64,000 nt of DNA from Medakamo hakoo (lineage: Eukaryota; Chlorophyta; Trebouxiophyceae; Coccomyxaceae), in contig CP089451.1 of assembly GCA_026636295.1 (NCBI GenBank), positions 682,001 to 746,000 of the forward strand, given 5' to 3'. Shown in pieces: positions 17,598 to 26,695 of this stretch; the first letter of the stretch is position 1, and the number at the start of each line of letters is the position of its first letter. A program made the position numbers and the translations under genes. The notes under the pieces were generated by a model. It did not search any database and was not told the origin of the DNA. It was given only the letters and a program-made list of their open reading frames with translations.

Positions 17598-20138
17598 CTA
17601 TTCCGACTCTGACCCCGACGACGCCCGCCTGTGCTCCTTCCGCCGCGACCCCTTCTTCTTGCCCTTCTTCTCCTTCCTGTCCTTCTTCTTCTTCTTGTCG
17701 CCGTCCCCACGCCGCCGCACCCGGCGCAGGGCGGCCTCGATCGCGGCGCGCTCGTCCGGGATGCTGGAGGGCGGGGGCGGAGGCGGCGGGGGTGGGTGGT
17801 GGTGGTGGTGGTGGTCGTGGTGGTGGTGGTGGTGCGGCGGCGGTGAAACAGCCGGCGCCTCCTGCTCTTCAGCCGCGCCGTACACGCTGTCGCCGCCACC
17901 GCCGCCGAAGATGGACGCAAACAGCCCCGCCGGCCGGCCCTGGAACGCGGCGCCCGGCGGCGGCGGCGGCGGCGGCAGGCCGACGCACAGGTCCGCCGCC
18001 AGGCCCGCCAGGAACGCGTCCGCCTCCGCGTCGGCGGCGGCGGGCGGAGGCGGCGGCGGCGCCGCCTCCGAACCCCCACCCGCCGCCAACGTGTCTGGCA
18101 GCAGGGCCGCCGCGTCGGACCGGAAGCGCGGGAAGCCGCCGCCCTCGGCCGGGAGCGGGGCCGGGGCCGGCCGCCCCTTGAACGGGTCGGGCACGCCAAA
18201 ACGCTTGCACAGCAGCGGTTCGGGCCGCCAGGGCGCCGTCGTGCGGACGGGGCGGACCAGGCCCGGCGGGCGGGGCGGGCGGGGTTCGGGCGCGGGCGGC
18301 GCGGGCCGGGCGGCCACGCCGGCCCGCAGCCCGGCGCTGGCGCCGGCGCCGGCGCCGGTGCCGCCGCCCGCCGCGGGCGCGAACGTCGCGGCCAGCGACG
18401 CGGCCAGCCGGGCCCGGTCCGTGTCGGCCAGGTCCGGTCCAGGCCGCGGCGGGGGCGGGCGCGGCGCCGCCGCCGCCCCGGTCAGCAGGACGCCCCGGTC
18501 GTCGGCGGACAGGGGGGCGGCCCGGATCGACGCCGGGTCGGCGGCCGGGCCGCCGGCGGACGCGCCGCCGCCCTCCGCCCGCAGCGCCGCCACCCGGCGC
18601 CGGAAGAACGCGGCGCCCGGCCCGCCCGTCAGGAAAGACAGGGTGTCGTCTCCGCCCGCCGCGCGCCGGGTGGCCAGGGCTTCCAGGGCGGGGCCGCACC
18701 GGGCCACGTACGGGGCCAGGACGTCGAGCGCGCGCGCGGCCGCCGGGTCGGCCGGGCGGCCGTCTGGCAGCTCGCCCGCGCGCGCCGGGCCCGGCCCGCC
18801 GCCCGCCGCCGCCGCCGCCGCGACCGCCGCCGCCTCGGCCCTCGCCGCCGCCATGCGGGCGGCGGCGGTGGCCGCCGCCCGGGCGGCTGCTGGCCTGAAG
18901 CCGGGAGGCACGGCCGGCAGGGGCGGCGGGAAGCCGGGCGGCGTGAGCGGGGCGTCGGCCGCGGGCGCGGGCTCAAAGCCGGGGAGGGCGTCGCCGTCGC
19001 CGACCCACGGCAGGGCGGGCGGCGGGCCCGGCCCGCCGCCCAGGCGGAGTTGTTCAGGGCGGGGCGCCGCCGGCTCGTCGTCCTCGCTTTCGGACGCGGC
19101 GACTTCCCGAAAATGGGCGCCGGGCAGGGCGAGGGCGGACGCACGGGCGGGCGCGGGCGCGCGCGGCGGCGAGCCGCGCCCGCCCGCGAGCAGCGCCGCC
19201 ACCCGCCGCCCGCCGCCGCCGCGCTCTGCCGCCGTCACGTAATCTTCCTCCACGCCCTCAAACTCGTCCTCATCAAACATGCCGACACCAAAGGCCACGC
19301 CACGAGGGCGGCCCTGCGCGGTCGGGACGAGGGCGGCGGCGCCGGCGTCGCCTCCACCGCCGCCTGCGCGCTGTGCGGCCGCGGCCGCCCGAAACTCCGG
19401 CGCGTTGGCAAAGGGGTCGTACCCCACGCCGCGCGTCCGCCCGGCCGGGGGTGGGCCGATGACGACGGGCGCCACGTCGTCGGCCAAGACGCCGGCGACG
19501 CGGCCCCACCGCGAACCTTTTTCCGCCGCCGTGTCTTCTTCTTCCTCACCAGCGCCGCCCCGCCTCCCCAGGCCGCGCCCGGCCTTCCAGCCCAGGCGCG
19601 CCAGGAGCCTTTTCCCGACCGAGTCGGGGGCGGGGGCCAGGGATGCAGCCAAGTGCGCAGCTAGGTCAGGCATGTGGGCGCCGGCAGCGGCGGCGGCGTC
19701 GGCGGCGGCCGCGGCGGCCGCGTCCGGCCCGCCGCCGTACGCTCCAGCGGGGCGGAGCGCGCCAGCCGCGGCCGCCGCCCGTTCGGCCACCTCGTCCTCG
19801 TCCATGAACGCTTCCACGCCCGTGGGGACGGAGGTGTCCGGCGCACGCTCAGTCCGAGAGGACCGGAAGGCTCCTGGCGCCCACCCGGCGGCGGAGCCGG
19901 CCGTGCCGCGGTGGCCCGCCGACCAGCCGCCCGTAAACGCGCCGTGCAAGCGTGCAGGCTGCGCGTGTGTCTTGCCGCCGCCGCCTGCGACGGTCACTTC
20001 GGCTCCGGCCGCCCAGCCCACATCCTCCAGCGGCGTGCCCAGGCTGACGTAGTCCGACTCGTCCGCCGGGTCGAAGGACGGTGGAGGCGGTGGCGGACCG
20101 GACGCATTGGCTGCGCCGCCCCGGCCGCGCCCGCTCAT
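17598..20138 (-). CDS. TGH: G-patch protein TGH/GPATCH1
   Basis: Single exon, 846 residues. TGH (plants)/GPATCH1 (animals) is a nuclear RNA-processing factor linked to spliceosomes and, in plants, microRNA biogenesis. Seen: the N-terminal DUF1604 block with ESDYVSLGTPLEDVGW (about 27-42), GAFTGGWSAG and AGWAPGAFRSSR, then EAFMDEDE; a G-patch VGKRLLARLGWKAGRGLG (about 173-190); VGYDPFANAPEFR and FGVGMFDEDEFEGVEEDY, both typical of the family; a SURP-like helix pair (LDVLAPYVARCGPALEAL); and a Lys/Arg/Ser-rich tail with His runs. Low-complexity Ala/Gly/Pro segments separate these blocks. Confidence 0.93.
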   Translation of the reverse strand: MSGRGRGGAANASGPPPPPPSFDPADESDYVSLGTPLEDVGWAAGAEVTVAGGGGKTHAQPARLHGAFTGGWSAGHRGTAGSAAGWAPGAFRSSRTERAPDTSVPTGVEAFMDEDEVAERAAAAAGALRPAGAYGGGPDAAAAAAADAAAAAGAHMPDLAAHLAASLAPAPDSVGKRLLARLGWKAGRGLGRRGGAGEEEEDTAAEKGSRWGRVAGVLADDVAPVVIGPPPAGRTRGVGYDPFANAPEFRAAAAAQRAGGGGGDAGAAALVPTAQGRPRGVAFGVGMFDEDEFEGVEEDYVTAAERGGGGRRVAALLAGGRGSPPRAPAPARASALALPGAHFREVAASESEDDEPAAPRPEQLRLGGGPGPPPALPWVGDGDALPGFEPAPAADAPLTPPGFPPPLPAVPPGFRPAAARAAATAAARMAAARAEAAAVAAAAAAGGGPGPARAGELPDGRPADPAAARALDVLAPYVARCGPALEALATRRAAGGDDTLSFLTGGPGAAFFRRRVAALRAEGGGASAGGPAADPASIRAAPLSADDRGVLLTGAAAAPRPPPPRPGPDLADTDRARLAASLAATFAPAAGGGTGAGAGASAGLRAGVAARPAPPAPEPRPPRPPGLVRPVRTTAPWRPEPLLCKRFGVPDPFKGRPAPAPLPAEGGGFPRFRSDAAALLPDTLAAGGGSEAAPPPPPPAAADAEADAFLAGLAADLCVGLPPPPPPPGAAFQGRPAGLFASIFGGGGGDSVYGAAEEQEAPAVSPPPHHHHHHDHHHHHHPPPPPPPPPSSIPDERAAIEAALRRVRRRGDGDKKKKKDRKEKKGKKKGSRRKEHRRASSGSESE

Positions 20139-20414
20139 TTTTTTGAGAGAGGCGCGGGGGGTTTCGAGCCACTGCCCACCCGCGAGGGGGCGGGGATGTC
20201 AGGCGATCTGGACGGACCCGGATGTCAAGCAGGAACGGCCGGCCTGAGGCGTGGCGGCGTCATTTGGGGAACGAATGCGGTGACGCACAGCGAAGCAAAC
20301 GAACCCGCCTCTGCTGCCTTATGCATGGATGGCATCCAAAAGCAAGGAGACCGTCGGACGCGCGCACACGCACTCTCACTCATTCTCTACACACTCACAC
20401 AGGAACAGCAGCTC

Positions 20415-21460
20415 TCACGCACCCCGTCCACCGCCGCCACCCCCTCCCCCTCCACCACCCCCCAACGCGTGGAAGAGCGCGTCAAACTCGCGCGAGATGC
20501 GCTGGTAGGCCGCGTCGGACCGCGGCGACAGGGGCGGGGTGGGCCGGCCGGCTGTCAGAGGCTCTAAAGCTGCCTCATCAGAGCCGGTCGCGGCGACGGC
20601 CGCGGCGGCGCGGCGGGCGGCGGCCGCGGCGGCGTCGGCGGGCGAGGTGGTGGAAGGTGGCGGCGGGGCGGCGGCCGCGCCGCCGCCGTCATCCTCGGCT
20701 GGTGGCGGCCCCGGCGGCTGCTTGTCCGCCGCGCCGCGGCCGGCGCCCGCGCTGCGCTCCCGCTTGCGCGACGGTGGCGGTGGGGCGGTGGATGGGCCGG
20801 CACCAGCGGTGCGGCGGCCCGACGGCCCGGGCGTGCCACTGCGACCACCGCCGCCCCCACCACCCTCTTCGTCTTCCTCGTCATCGTCGTCTTCGTCGAT
20901 GGACTCGTCCACGGACGCGCCGGCGGCCGCGGCACCGGCGGCGCGGCCGCCCTGGGCGCCGGCAAAGTGCTGGCGGTAGAGCTGTCGTGTGTGTGGGTGG
21001 GTGTGTGGGATGGACGGCAAAGGGAACGACGGCTTGCGCCCCCACCGCCTCCCCCCCAAACAAAAAGCACACACGCACGTCTTCATTGTTGCGGACTTCG
21101 TGCGGCGCGTGGCATGCGCCCGCGTACCGGGCCAGGACGGCGTCCATGTCCGAGGACGCGTACTGGTACAGGCGCCCCGTCGCGGAAAAGGCGATGAGCG
21201 CGACGTCCGCCCCGCACAGGACGGACAGTTCCATGGCCTTTTTCATCAGCCCGTTTTTCCGTTTGGTGAAGGTAACCTGGGGGCGGTGTGTGCGTGGTTG
21301 GGTGGGCGGGCGGTGTGAGTGCTTTGTGTGTGCGCGTGGATGGATGATGATGCGAGGAGCAAGGTAGGTTCGCGCGCGGGGAGAGGAGATCGGTCGGGTG
21401 ACGGACCTGGCGGTTGCGCTCGTCCGTGATGGGCTCGATGCGAATTTTTTTGCGGCCCAT
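20415..21460 (-). CDS. MADS-box transcription factor, MEF2-like (type II)
   Basis: Exons 21460-21407, 21276-21079 and 20981-20415; 272 residues. The MADS domain (1-57) reads [18 protein letters not shown], then after the first intron [20 protein letters not shown] and [24 protein letters not shown] contact and dimer residues of the family (MGRKKIxI, RQVTFxKRKxGLxKKAxELS) are all present. The segment after it ([22 protein letters not shown]) fits the MEF2 rather than the SRF branch. The first intron splits the MADS box at RQ/VT, a common position. The rest is acidic then Pro/Gly/Ala-rich, without a plant K-domain coiled coil that I can see. A Gly run sits near the C-terminus. Confidence 0.93.
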
Positions 21461-22160
21461 TTTCGTGTTGTCGATCAGCGAACGGGTACGGTAGTCAGGC
21501 TTGCAGGGTTGTGGAAAGGATGCGGGCGCCTGGTGTGTGTGCGTGTGTGGGCGAGGGGCGCGGAGTCAGTGCATGCCGGCGGCCAGCCTCGGTCTGCGGA
21601 GAAAAAACCGGCGCGGCCACCATAGAAAAACGGGGTTGCACGACCGTGGGCGCGTAGCCGCGAGTGCCAGGTCATCCGGCTGTCCGGTCCAGGTGGATGG
21701 CGAGGCGCACGGGCGCCGGCAAGCTCGCTGGGACGCACCCGAAAGCCAGCCACGGCAGCCGTGCGTTCCAACGCAGCGCACCGGTGCGAAGAGCGCGCGA
21801 GGAGCGGGGGTGCGCGCCCTTCCTGAGCTCCCTGCGTTGTGCGGGCTCAGGAGTGAGTGCTCTCGGGATGGGCGGGTGTGTGATGGGCGAGTGGGTGGAG
21901 TGACCGTCCCCGCCGTGTTTTTTTTTCACCGCCGCGCCTTGAAATAGAGCTTTGCCAAAAAAAGACGCTCGAGCTGCTTGCCCTTCACTCTGGCTTGTTT
22001 TCTTACCGAGCGACGACCGCCCCGAACGCGCGCCCACCGCTCCCTGCCACCCGTCCCGGCAGCACAAGCGTGTTCGTGGCCCGGTCCTCCACACAGAATC
22101 TCTTGGCCGCTGGCGCCTGGCTCGTGAGCGGCGGCGCCTTTTTTCTTTTGCCCCCCTCTT
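21461..22160. other. 700-bp gap between MADS gene and coiled-coil gene
   Basis: The two flanking genes point away from each other, so both promoters must lie here. The sequence is mixed, with T8-9 and A7 runs, and no TATA box that I can point to. A 38-codon open stretch on the minus strand (22116-22003) looks exon-like but has no partner exon; see rejected items. Confidence 0.45.
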
Positions 22161-23023
22161 ATGCTGGCGTCAGCCCTCCATTGGAGCCCTGCGGCCGGCC
22201 GGCCGGCCGGCCGCCGCGCCTCCCAGCCCCTCGGCCAGGACCGTGCCATCGCGCTCCATGCGGCAGCAGGACGAGACCCCCGCCTGACGCCCGGTGCCGA
22301 CGCCGAAGGCTCCGCGTCCGCGGCCGTGCGCGCCGCGCTCGCTGGCCCGTCGTCATCGTCCGCGCCCGCCTCCCTCCTGGCCCTCGGCGAGGCCGCCTGC
22401 TTAGCCGGTGCAGCGGGGTTGCAAGCCCTGCCCGTCGCCCGTCGCCTGGTGGAAGGGCCGAGGCCGGTGGAGGCGCGCGGCCGGTCCCTCGTCGGCTCGC
22501 TCGGCGGGCACGGGGCACAACCTCCCCCGCCCGCCTCCCCCACGGCCGTCGACCCGGCCGCCCTAGGGCTGCTGACCCTGGGCGCCGCGCTGGGAGCCGT
22601 CGGCCGGGGCCTGGGCAGGCGGTCGTCGGGTCTGGGAGGAGCGGCCGCTCAGCCGGCGACGCTCGCCGCCCGCGTCGGCCGGCTGGAAGCGGTGGCCGAG
22701 CGCACGGCCGCGGGCGCAGCGGCCGCTGCGGGCGCGGCCGACAAAGCCCGCCTGCGTTCTCGCTTGCTCGCGCGGGATGTCGGGCCGGCTGTGCGCGCGG
22801 CCCAGGCCGAAGCCGCCGCCGCGTCGGACGCCGTCGCGGCCCTGGCCAAAGCGCTGGAAGCCGCGCAGCGCGACGCGGCGGACGGGCGGGCGCTGCTGGT
22901 CGGCCTGCAAGCGGCCGTCGCGAAGCAGTGGGCGGTCGTGGCGCGCCTGGTGCCGGCTGCGAGCGCGCCTGGGAAAGCCGCTCCAGCGTCGACGCCGGCG
23001 AAGAAGCTGGCGTTCCGGCGGCC

Positions 23024-23061
<38 letters not shown>

Positions 23062-23210
23062 CGCAACCCGCACCACCACCAGCGGCCGCGGAGAAGGCGC
23101 CGGCGCCGGCGCCGCCCGCGCCCACACAACCGCCGCCGCCTCCGCCAGCCGTGAATGGGGTAGACACCGACGGCAGCGGCGCGGACGAGGTGCTGTACCG
23201 GTTTGGGTAG
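22161..23210 (+). CDS. unrecognised coiled-coil protein
   Basis: Single exon, 349 residues, Ala-rich. The N-terminal ~60 residues are poor in acids and may be a targeting peptide. Two hydrophobic Ala/Leu/Gly stretches (LLALGEAACLAGAAGLQAL at about 72-90, and AALGLLTLGAALGAVGRGL at about 134-152) could be membrane-associated. A long helix follows with spaced hydrophobic residues (RVGRLEAVAERTAAG; RSRLLARDVGPAVRAAQAE; LAKALEAAQRDAADGRALL), likely a coiled coil (about 165-275), and then a Gly/Pro-rich linker and an ending EVLYRFG. No family recognised. A run of GGCC units (22196-22213) lies in the 5' coding part. Confidence 0.55.
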
Positions 23211-23360
23211 GGAGGCGGGACGGGAGAGGGGAGGGACAGGTCATGTTGTTTGTTGTTGTTGCTGGAGATGGGCAGGGGTTTGCTCTGCCACAACCGCACT
23301 TTGCTAGCCGCGCGCGCCTCCTCCCCCCGCCTCGTCGCCTCTTTCGCGTCCACGCCCACC

Positions 23361-25059
23361 ATGCCCGCCCTCGTCCGCGGCCTGGCGGCCACGCCCGTCG
23401 TCGCGGCCGCGCCCGCCGTGCGGTGAGTGGTTCAATTGCGACGGGCCGCGCTGCAATTGGCGTCCGTTTTGCGCACAGACCGCCGTCGTTCGCGCCGTCG
23501 TGTCTCTTGTCGTCACGGCCGCTCCCTCACGCCCCCCGTCCCCACCCCACCCCCACTCTTCCCCAGCTCGCGTGCCCCGGCCCCGCGCCTGACTGTGTGC
23601 GGCGCTGCGTCGACGGAAGGTGAGGGCGTGGAAGAAAGCGCAAATGCGCGTGGTGTCGATCGACGCGCCTCCTGTCTCCCGACCTCGACCACGCCTCTCA
23701 CCACCCCAAACTCCGTCGCCTCTCCCTCCTCCATCACAGCCACGACCCGCGTCGCCCGCAACCCCAACTTTGCCAAGCTGCAAGCGGGGTACCTGTTCCC
23801 GGAAATCGCCCGCCGCCGCCGGGCGCACGCCGAATCCCGCCCGGACGCGCGCATCATCTCGCTCGGCATCGGCGACACGACGGAGCCCATCCCGCCGACG
23901 ATCGCGAAGGCCATGGCCGACGCTGCCGCTGGGCTGGGGACGCTGGACGGGTACAGCGGGTGCGTGGTTTTTGGATGAGGGATGAGAGTGGAGGCGGTAC
24001 TGCTGGCCTGTCGCCCGTGTTCTCACACCCCCCTCCCCCCTGAAAAAAAAAACGCCTAGGTACGGCGCCGAGCAGGGCCGCCCCGAACTGCGGTCCGCCA
24101 TCTGCGACCGCTTCTACTCGCACACGGGGCGGACGTCCGACGAAATCTTCGTGTCCGACGGCTCCAAGTGCGACATCGGCCGCCTGCAGATGATGTTTGG
24201 GTCCGCCGCGACCGTCGCGCTCCAGGACCCGGCCTACCCCGTCTACGTCGATTCGGGCGTCATCATGGGCCAGACGGGCGGCCACAACGGCACGGGCTTT
24301 GACGGCATCGAGTACATGCTGTGCACGCCGGAGAATGCCTTCTTCCCCGACCTGAAGAAAGCCAAGCGCACCGACCTCATCTTTTTCTGCTCGCCCAACA
24401 ACCCGACGGGCGCGGCGGCCACGCGCGCCCAGCTCACCGACCTCGTCGCCTTCGCCAAGGCCAACGGCTCCATCATCGTCTACGACGCCGCGTACGCCCT
24501 GTACATCGACGACCCGGACTGCCCGCGCACCATCTTCGAGATCCCGGGCGCGGAGGAGTGCGCGGTGGAGACGTGCTCCTTCTCCAAGTACGCCGGCTTC
24601 ACGGGCGTGCGCCTGGGCTGGACGGTCGTGCCGTCCGCCCTGAAGTACGCGGACGGCTCGCCCGTCATCGCCGACTTCAACCGCATCATGACCACCGTCT
24701 TCAACGGCGCGTCGTCCATCGCCCAGGCCGGCGGCCTGGCGGCCCTGTCGGACGCCGGGTACGCGGAGATGCGCGGCCTGGTCGGCTTTTACAAGGAGAA
24801 CGCGGCCATCCTGGCGGCCACCTTCCGGGACATGGGCTTCGCCGTCCACGGCGGCACCAACGCGCCGTACATCTGGGTCGGCTTCCCGGGGCGCGCGTCC
24901 TGGGACGTGTTCGCGGAAATCCTGGACAAGTGCGACATCGTGACGACGCCGGGCAGCGGGTTTGGGCCCGGCGGCGAAGGCTTTGTGCGCGCGTCCGCCT
25001 TTGGGCACCGGGCGGACATTGAGGAAGCCGTGAAACGGTTCCGGGCGGCGTACGGGTGA
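23361..25059 (+). CDS. DapL: LL-diaminopimelate aminotransferase (EC 2.6.1.83)
   Basis: Exons 23361-23422, 23567-23619, 23740-23959 and 24060-25059; 444 residues. It makes LL-diaminopimelate from tetrahydrodipicolinate and glutamate in plastid lysine synthesis, with PLP as cofactor. Class I/II aminotransferase features: [21 protein letters not shown] at the start of the mature part (last residues trimmed), [65 protein letters not shown] and the PLP-lysine motif [15 protein letters not shown]. Exons 1-2 encode an Ala/Pro/Arg-rich transit peptide. The last exon lacks introns. The first three introns carry usual GT-AG ends and phase fits throughout. Confidence 0.96.
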
Positions 25060-25605
25060 TGTGTGAGGGTGGGCGATGTGTGGGGTGTGGGTGGGGTGGG
25101 AGAGAGGGGGTCGTGCAAGAAAAGCCTGTGGGCGTGTCTTGGTGTGTGTGTGTGTGCGGGAGAGGGCGGGCGTGGTCCCCCCCTCCACAGTGGACGGGGC
25201 CGCGTGGACGCCGGCGTCTCCCCTCCAGACCCTTTTTTTCCGTTCGCATTCGCCGCCACATAACGCGTTTCGCCCCCGCCCATTGCGCGGCCTTCCCCCC
25301 TGATCCACGCTCCGCCTCCCCGCTCAGGTGTGTGCCCGGAGCGTGCAGAGTGGTGCCAGCGGCGCGTGGGAGGCGGCGCGTCGGCGCCGTCCCGCCAGAG
25401 GGCGCGGCACCGTTTTGGCCGCCGGCCGAAAACCTAGCCTCAGCCGGACGAGCCGCCCGTCCCACCCTTCTACTACCCTGCTTCCCGCCCTTGCATCGCG
25501 CCTTCGCGCCTTTTGGCCGCCTCCACCCACGCGGCATGGCCCGCTCTTCCGCCACGCACTCACGCGCGCCCTCCTCCCTCCCACACGCTCACCCAAACAG
25601 CAGCC
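25060..25605. other. intergenic region between DapL and the secreted cysteine-rich gene
   Basis: A GT-rich stretch (25065-25160) follows the DapL stop, then GC-rich mixed sequence and a pyrimidine-rich leader before the next ATG. No gene is supported. Confidence 0.45.
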
Positions 25606-26239
25606 ATGCGCCCCGCCGCCCGCCTGTCCCTCGCCGCCCTCCTCGCCTGGGCGGCCGGCACCACCACCCTCGTCGCGGGCGAGGAGTGCGTCGTCCTGGC
25701 CAACAACATGGTCGCCGCCTGCGAGGCCGTGTCCACCAAGCTGTGGGGCCCGACGCTGCCGCCCCTGCGGTACGGCGCGCCCAGCACGAGCTGCGCGGCG
25801 CTCGCGGTGGGCGTGGCCGAGGTGTACGGCGCCGAGCCCGTCATCCCCGCCTGCTGCGAGTCCGTGCGCGCCTTCTCGGCCGGCGGGTGCGTGTGCAACC
25901 AGGACGTCATCGACATGACTGAGGGCATGGGCCGGCTGCCGGCCGGGACGGACGTGCCGCTGTTCATGCAGGTGGGTTGGCCGCCGGAGAGAGGGGGCAG
26001 CGGCTGCCCATGGCTGGCGGGGGCGGTCGCACCACCGCCCACTGTCTCTCCATCCATTCCTCCCTCACGCCCATCCGCCGCCACCCCCCCACCCCCCACA
26101 CACATCCCAGGGCATCATGCACCTGACCCAGGGCTCCAAGTGCGCGTGGACGGCGTACGGCGGGCCCATCCTGGACGCGTGTTCGGGGACGCTGGGCCCG
26201 TGCGAGGGGCCGGCGGTGCCCGAGCCCGCGTCGATTTGA
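25606..26239 (+). CDS. secreted eight-cysteine-motif (lipid-transfer-like) protein
   Basis: Exons 25606-25971 and 26111-26239 (phase 0); 164 residues. A signal peptide (RLSLAALLAWAAGTTTLVAG) is followed by a mature region whose cysteines are ordered C...C...CC...CxC...C...C: AACEAV, TSCAAL, PACCESV, GGCVCNQ, SKCAW, DACSG, plus one extra at each end. This is the order of the plant eight-cysteine motif (non-specific lipid-transfer, 2S albumin, alpha-amylase inhibitor fold). Such proteins are extracellular and bind lipids or act in cell-wall layers; the ligand is unknown here. Overall similarity outside the cysteines is not evident, so the family call rests on spacing and the signal peptide. Confidence 0.72.
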
Positions 26240-26680
26240 AAAGGGGGAGAGAGTTTATTTCGTCCGTTTTCCACGTCCATGTCCATTTGTCCTTGGCGTG
26301 AACACGCCGGCGCGCGCGTCAAGGCCCAGCCTCGACGCGCGCCATCGTGTTCTTTTTTTGTCGCCACGTCTCTTTTTTTCTACTCTGAACCTGGTGGGTT
26401 GGTGCCCGTTGAAGAGGCTTTTGTCCGTTGAAGAGAGAGCTGTGAGAGCCGGGAGAGAAGCCGCGCCGCGTCCGCGCGCGTGTGTGAATCACGGCACTGC
26501 GGCGTGTAAGAAGGGAAAAGAAGCCTCAGTCCGTATGTACATTCTTCCGGGGCCACTACACTCTCACTCAGAGCGACGAGTGCGCGCGAGGTCCGGCGGC
26601 TTGTCCTCGCAGCGCGGCGGGACTGTCCTGCGCGCAGCCACGCCGCGGCCCTCCCTAGCCTGCCACACCGCCCGCTTCCC
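26240..26680. other. upstream region of the kinase array
   Basis: Holds the 3' UTR of the cysteine-rich gene and the promoter of kinase copy 1. From about 26609 the sequence is almost the same as the region from 30812 upstream of copy 2, so the core promoter was duplicated with the gene. T7 runs occur near 26352 and 26371. Confidence 0.5.
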
Positions 26681-26695
26681 ATGATCGCCCCGTGA
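26681..26695 (+). promoter_or_regulatory. 4-codon upstream ORF of kinase copy 1
   Basis: ATG ATC GCC CCG TGA. The last A of its stop is the first base of the main ATG (TGATG). The same arrangement is seen upstream of copies 2 and 3. Confidence 0.6.

Noticed and set aside
17578-19242. 554-codon open frame on the + strand
   Set aside because: Antisense to TGH/GPATCH1, which has family motifs.
22003-22116. Exon-like minus-strand stretch of 38 codons (APAAKRFCVEDRATNTLVLPG... to TAA) after an AG
   Set aside because: Length and phase look right for a last exon, but upstream exons would have to lie inside the opposite-strand coiled-coil gene and none was found.
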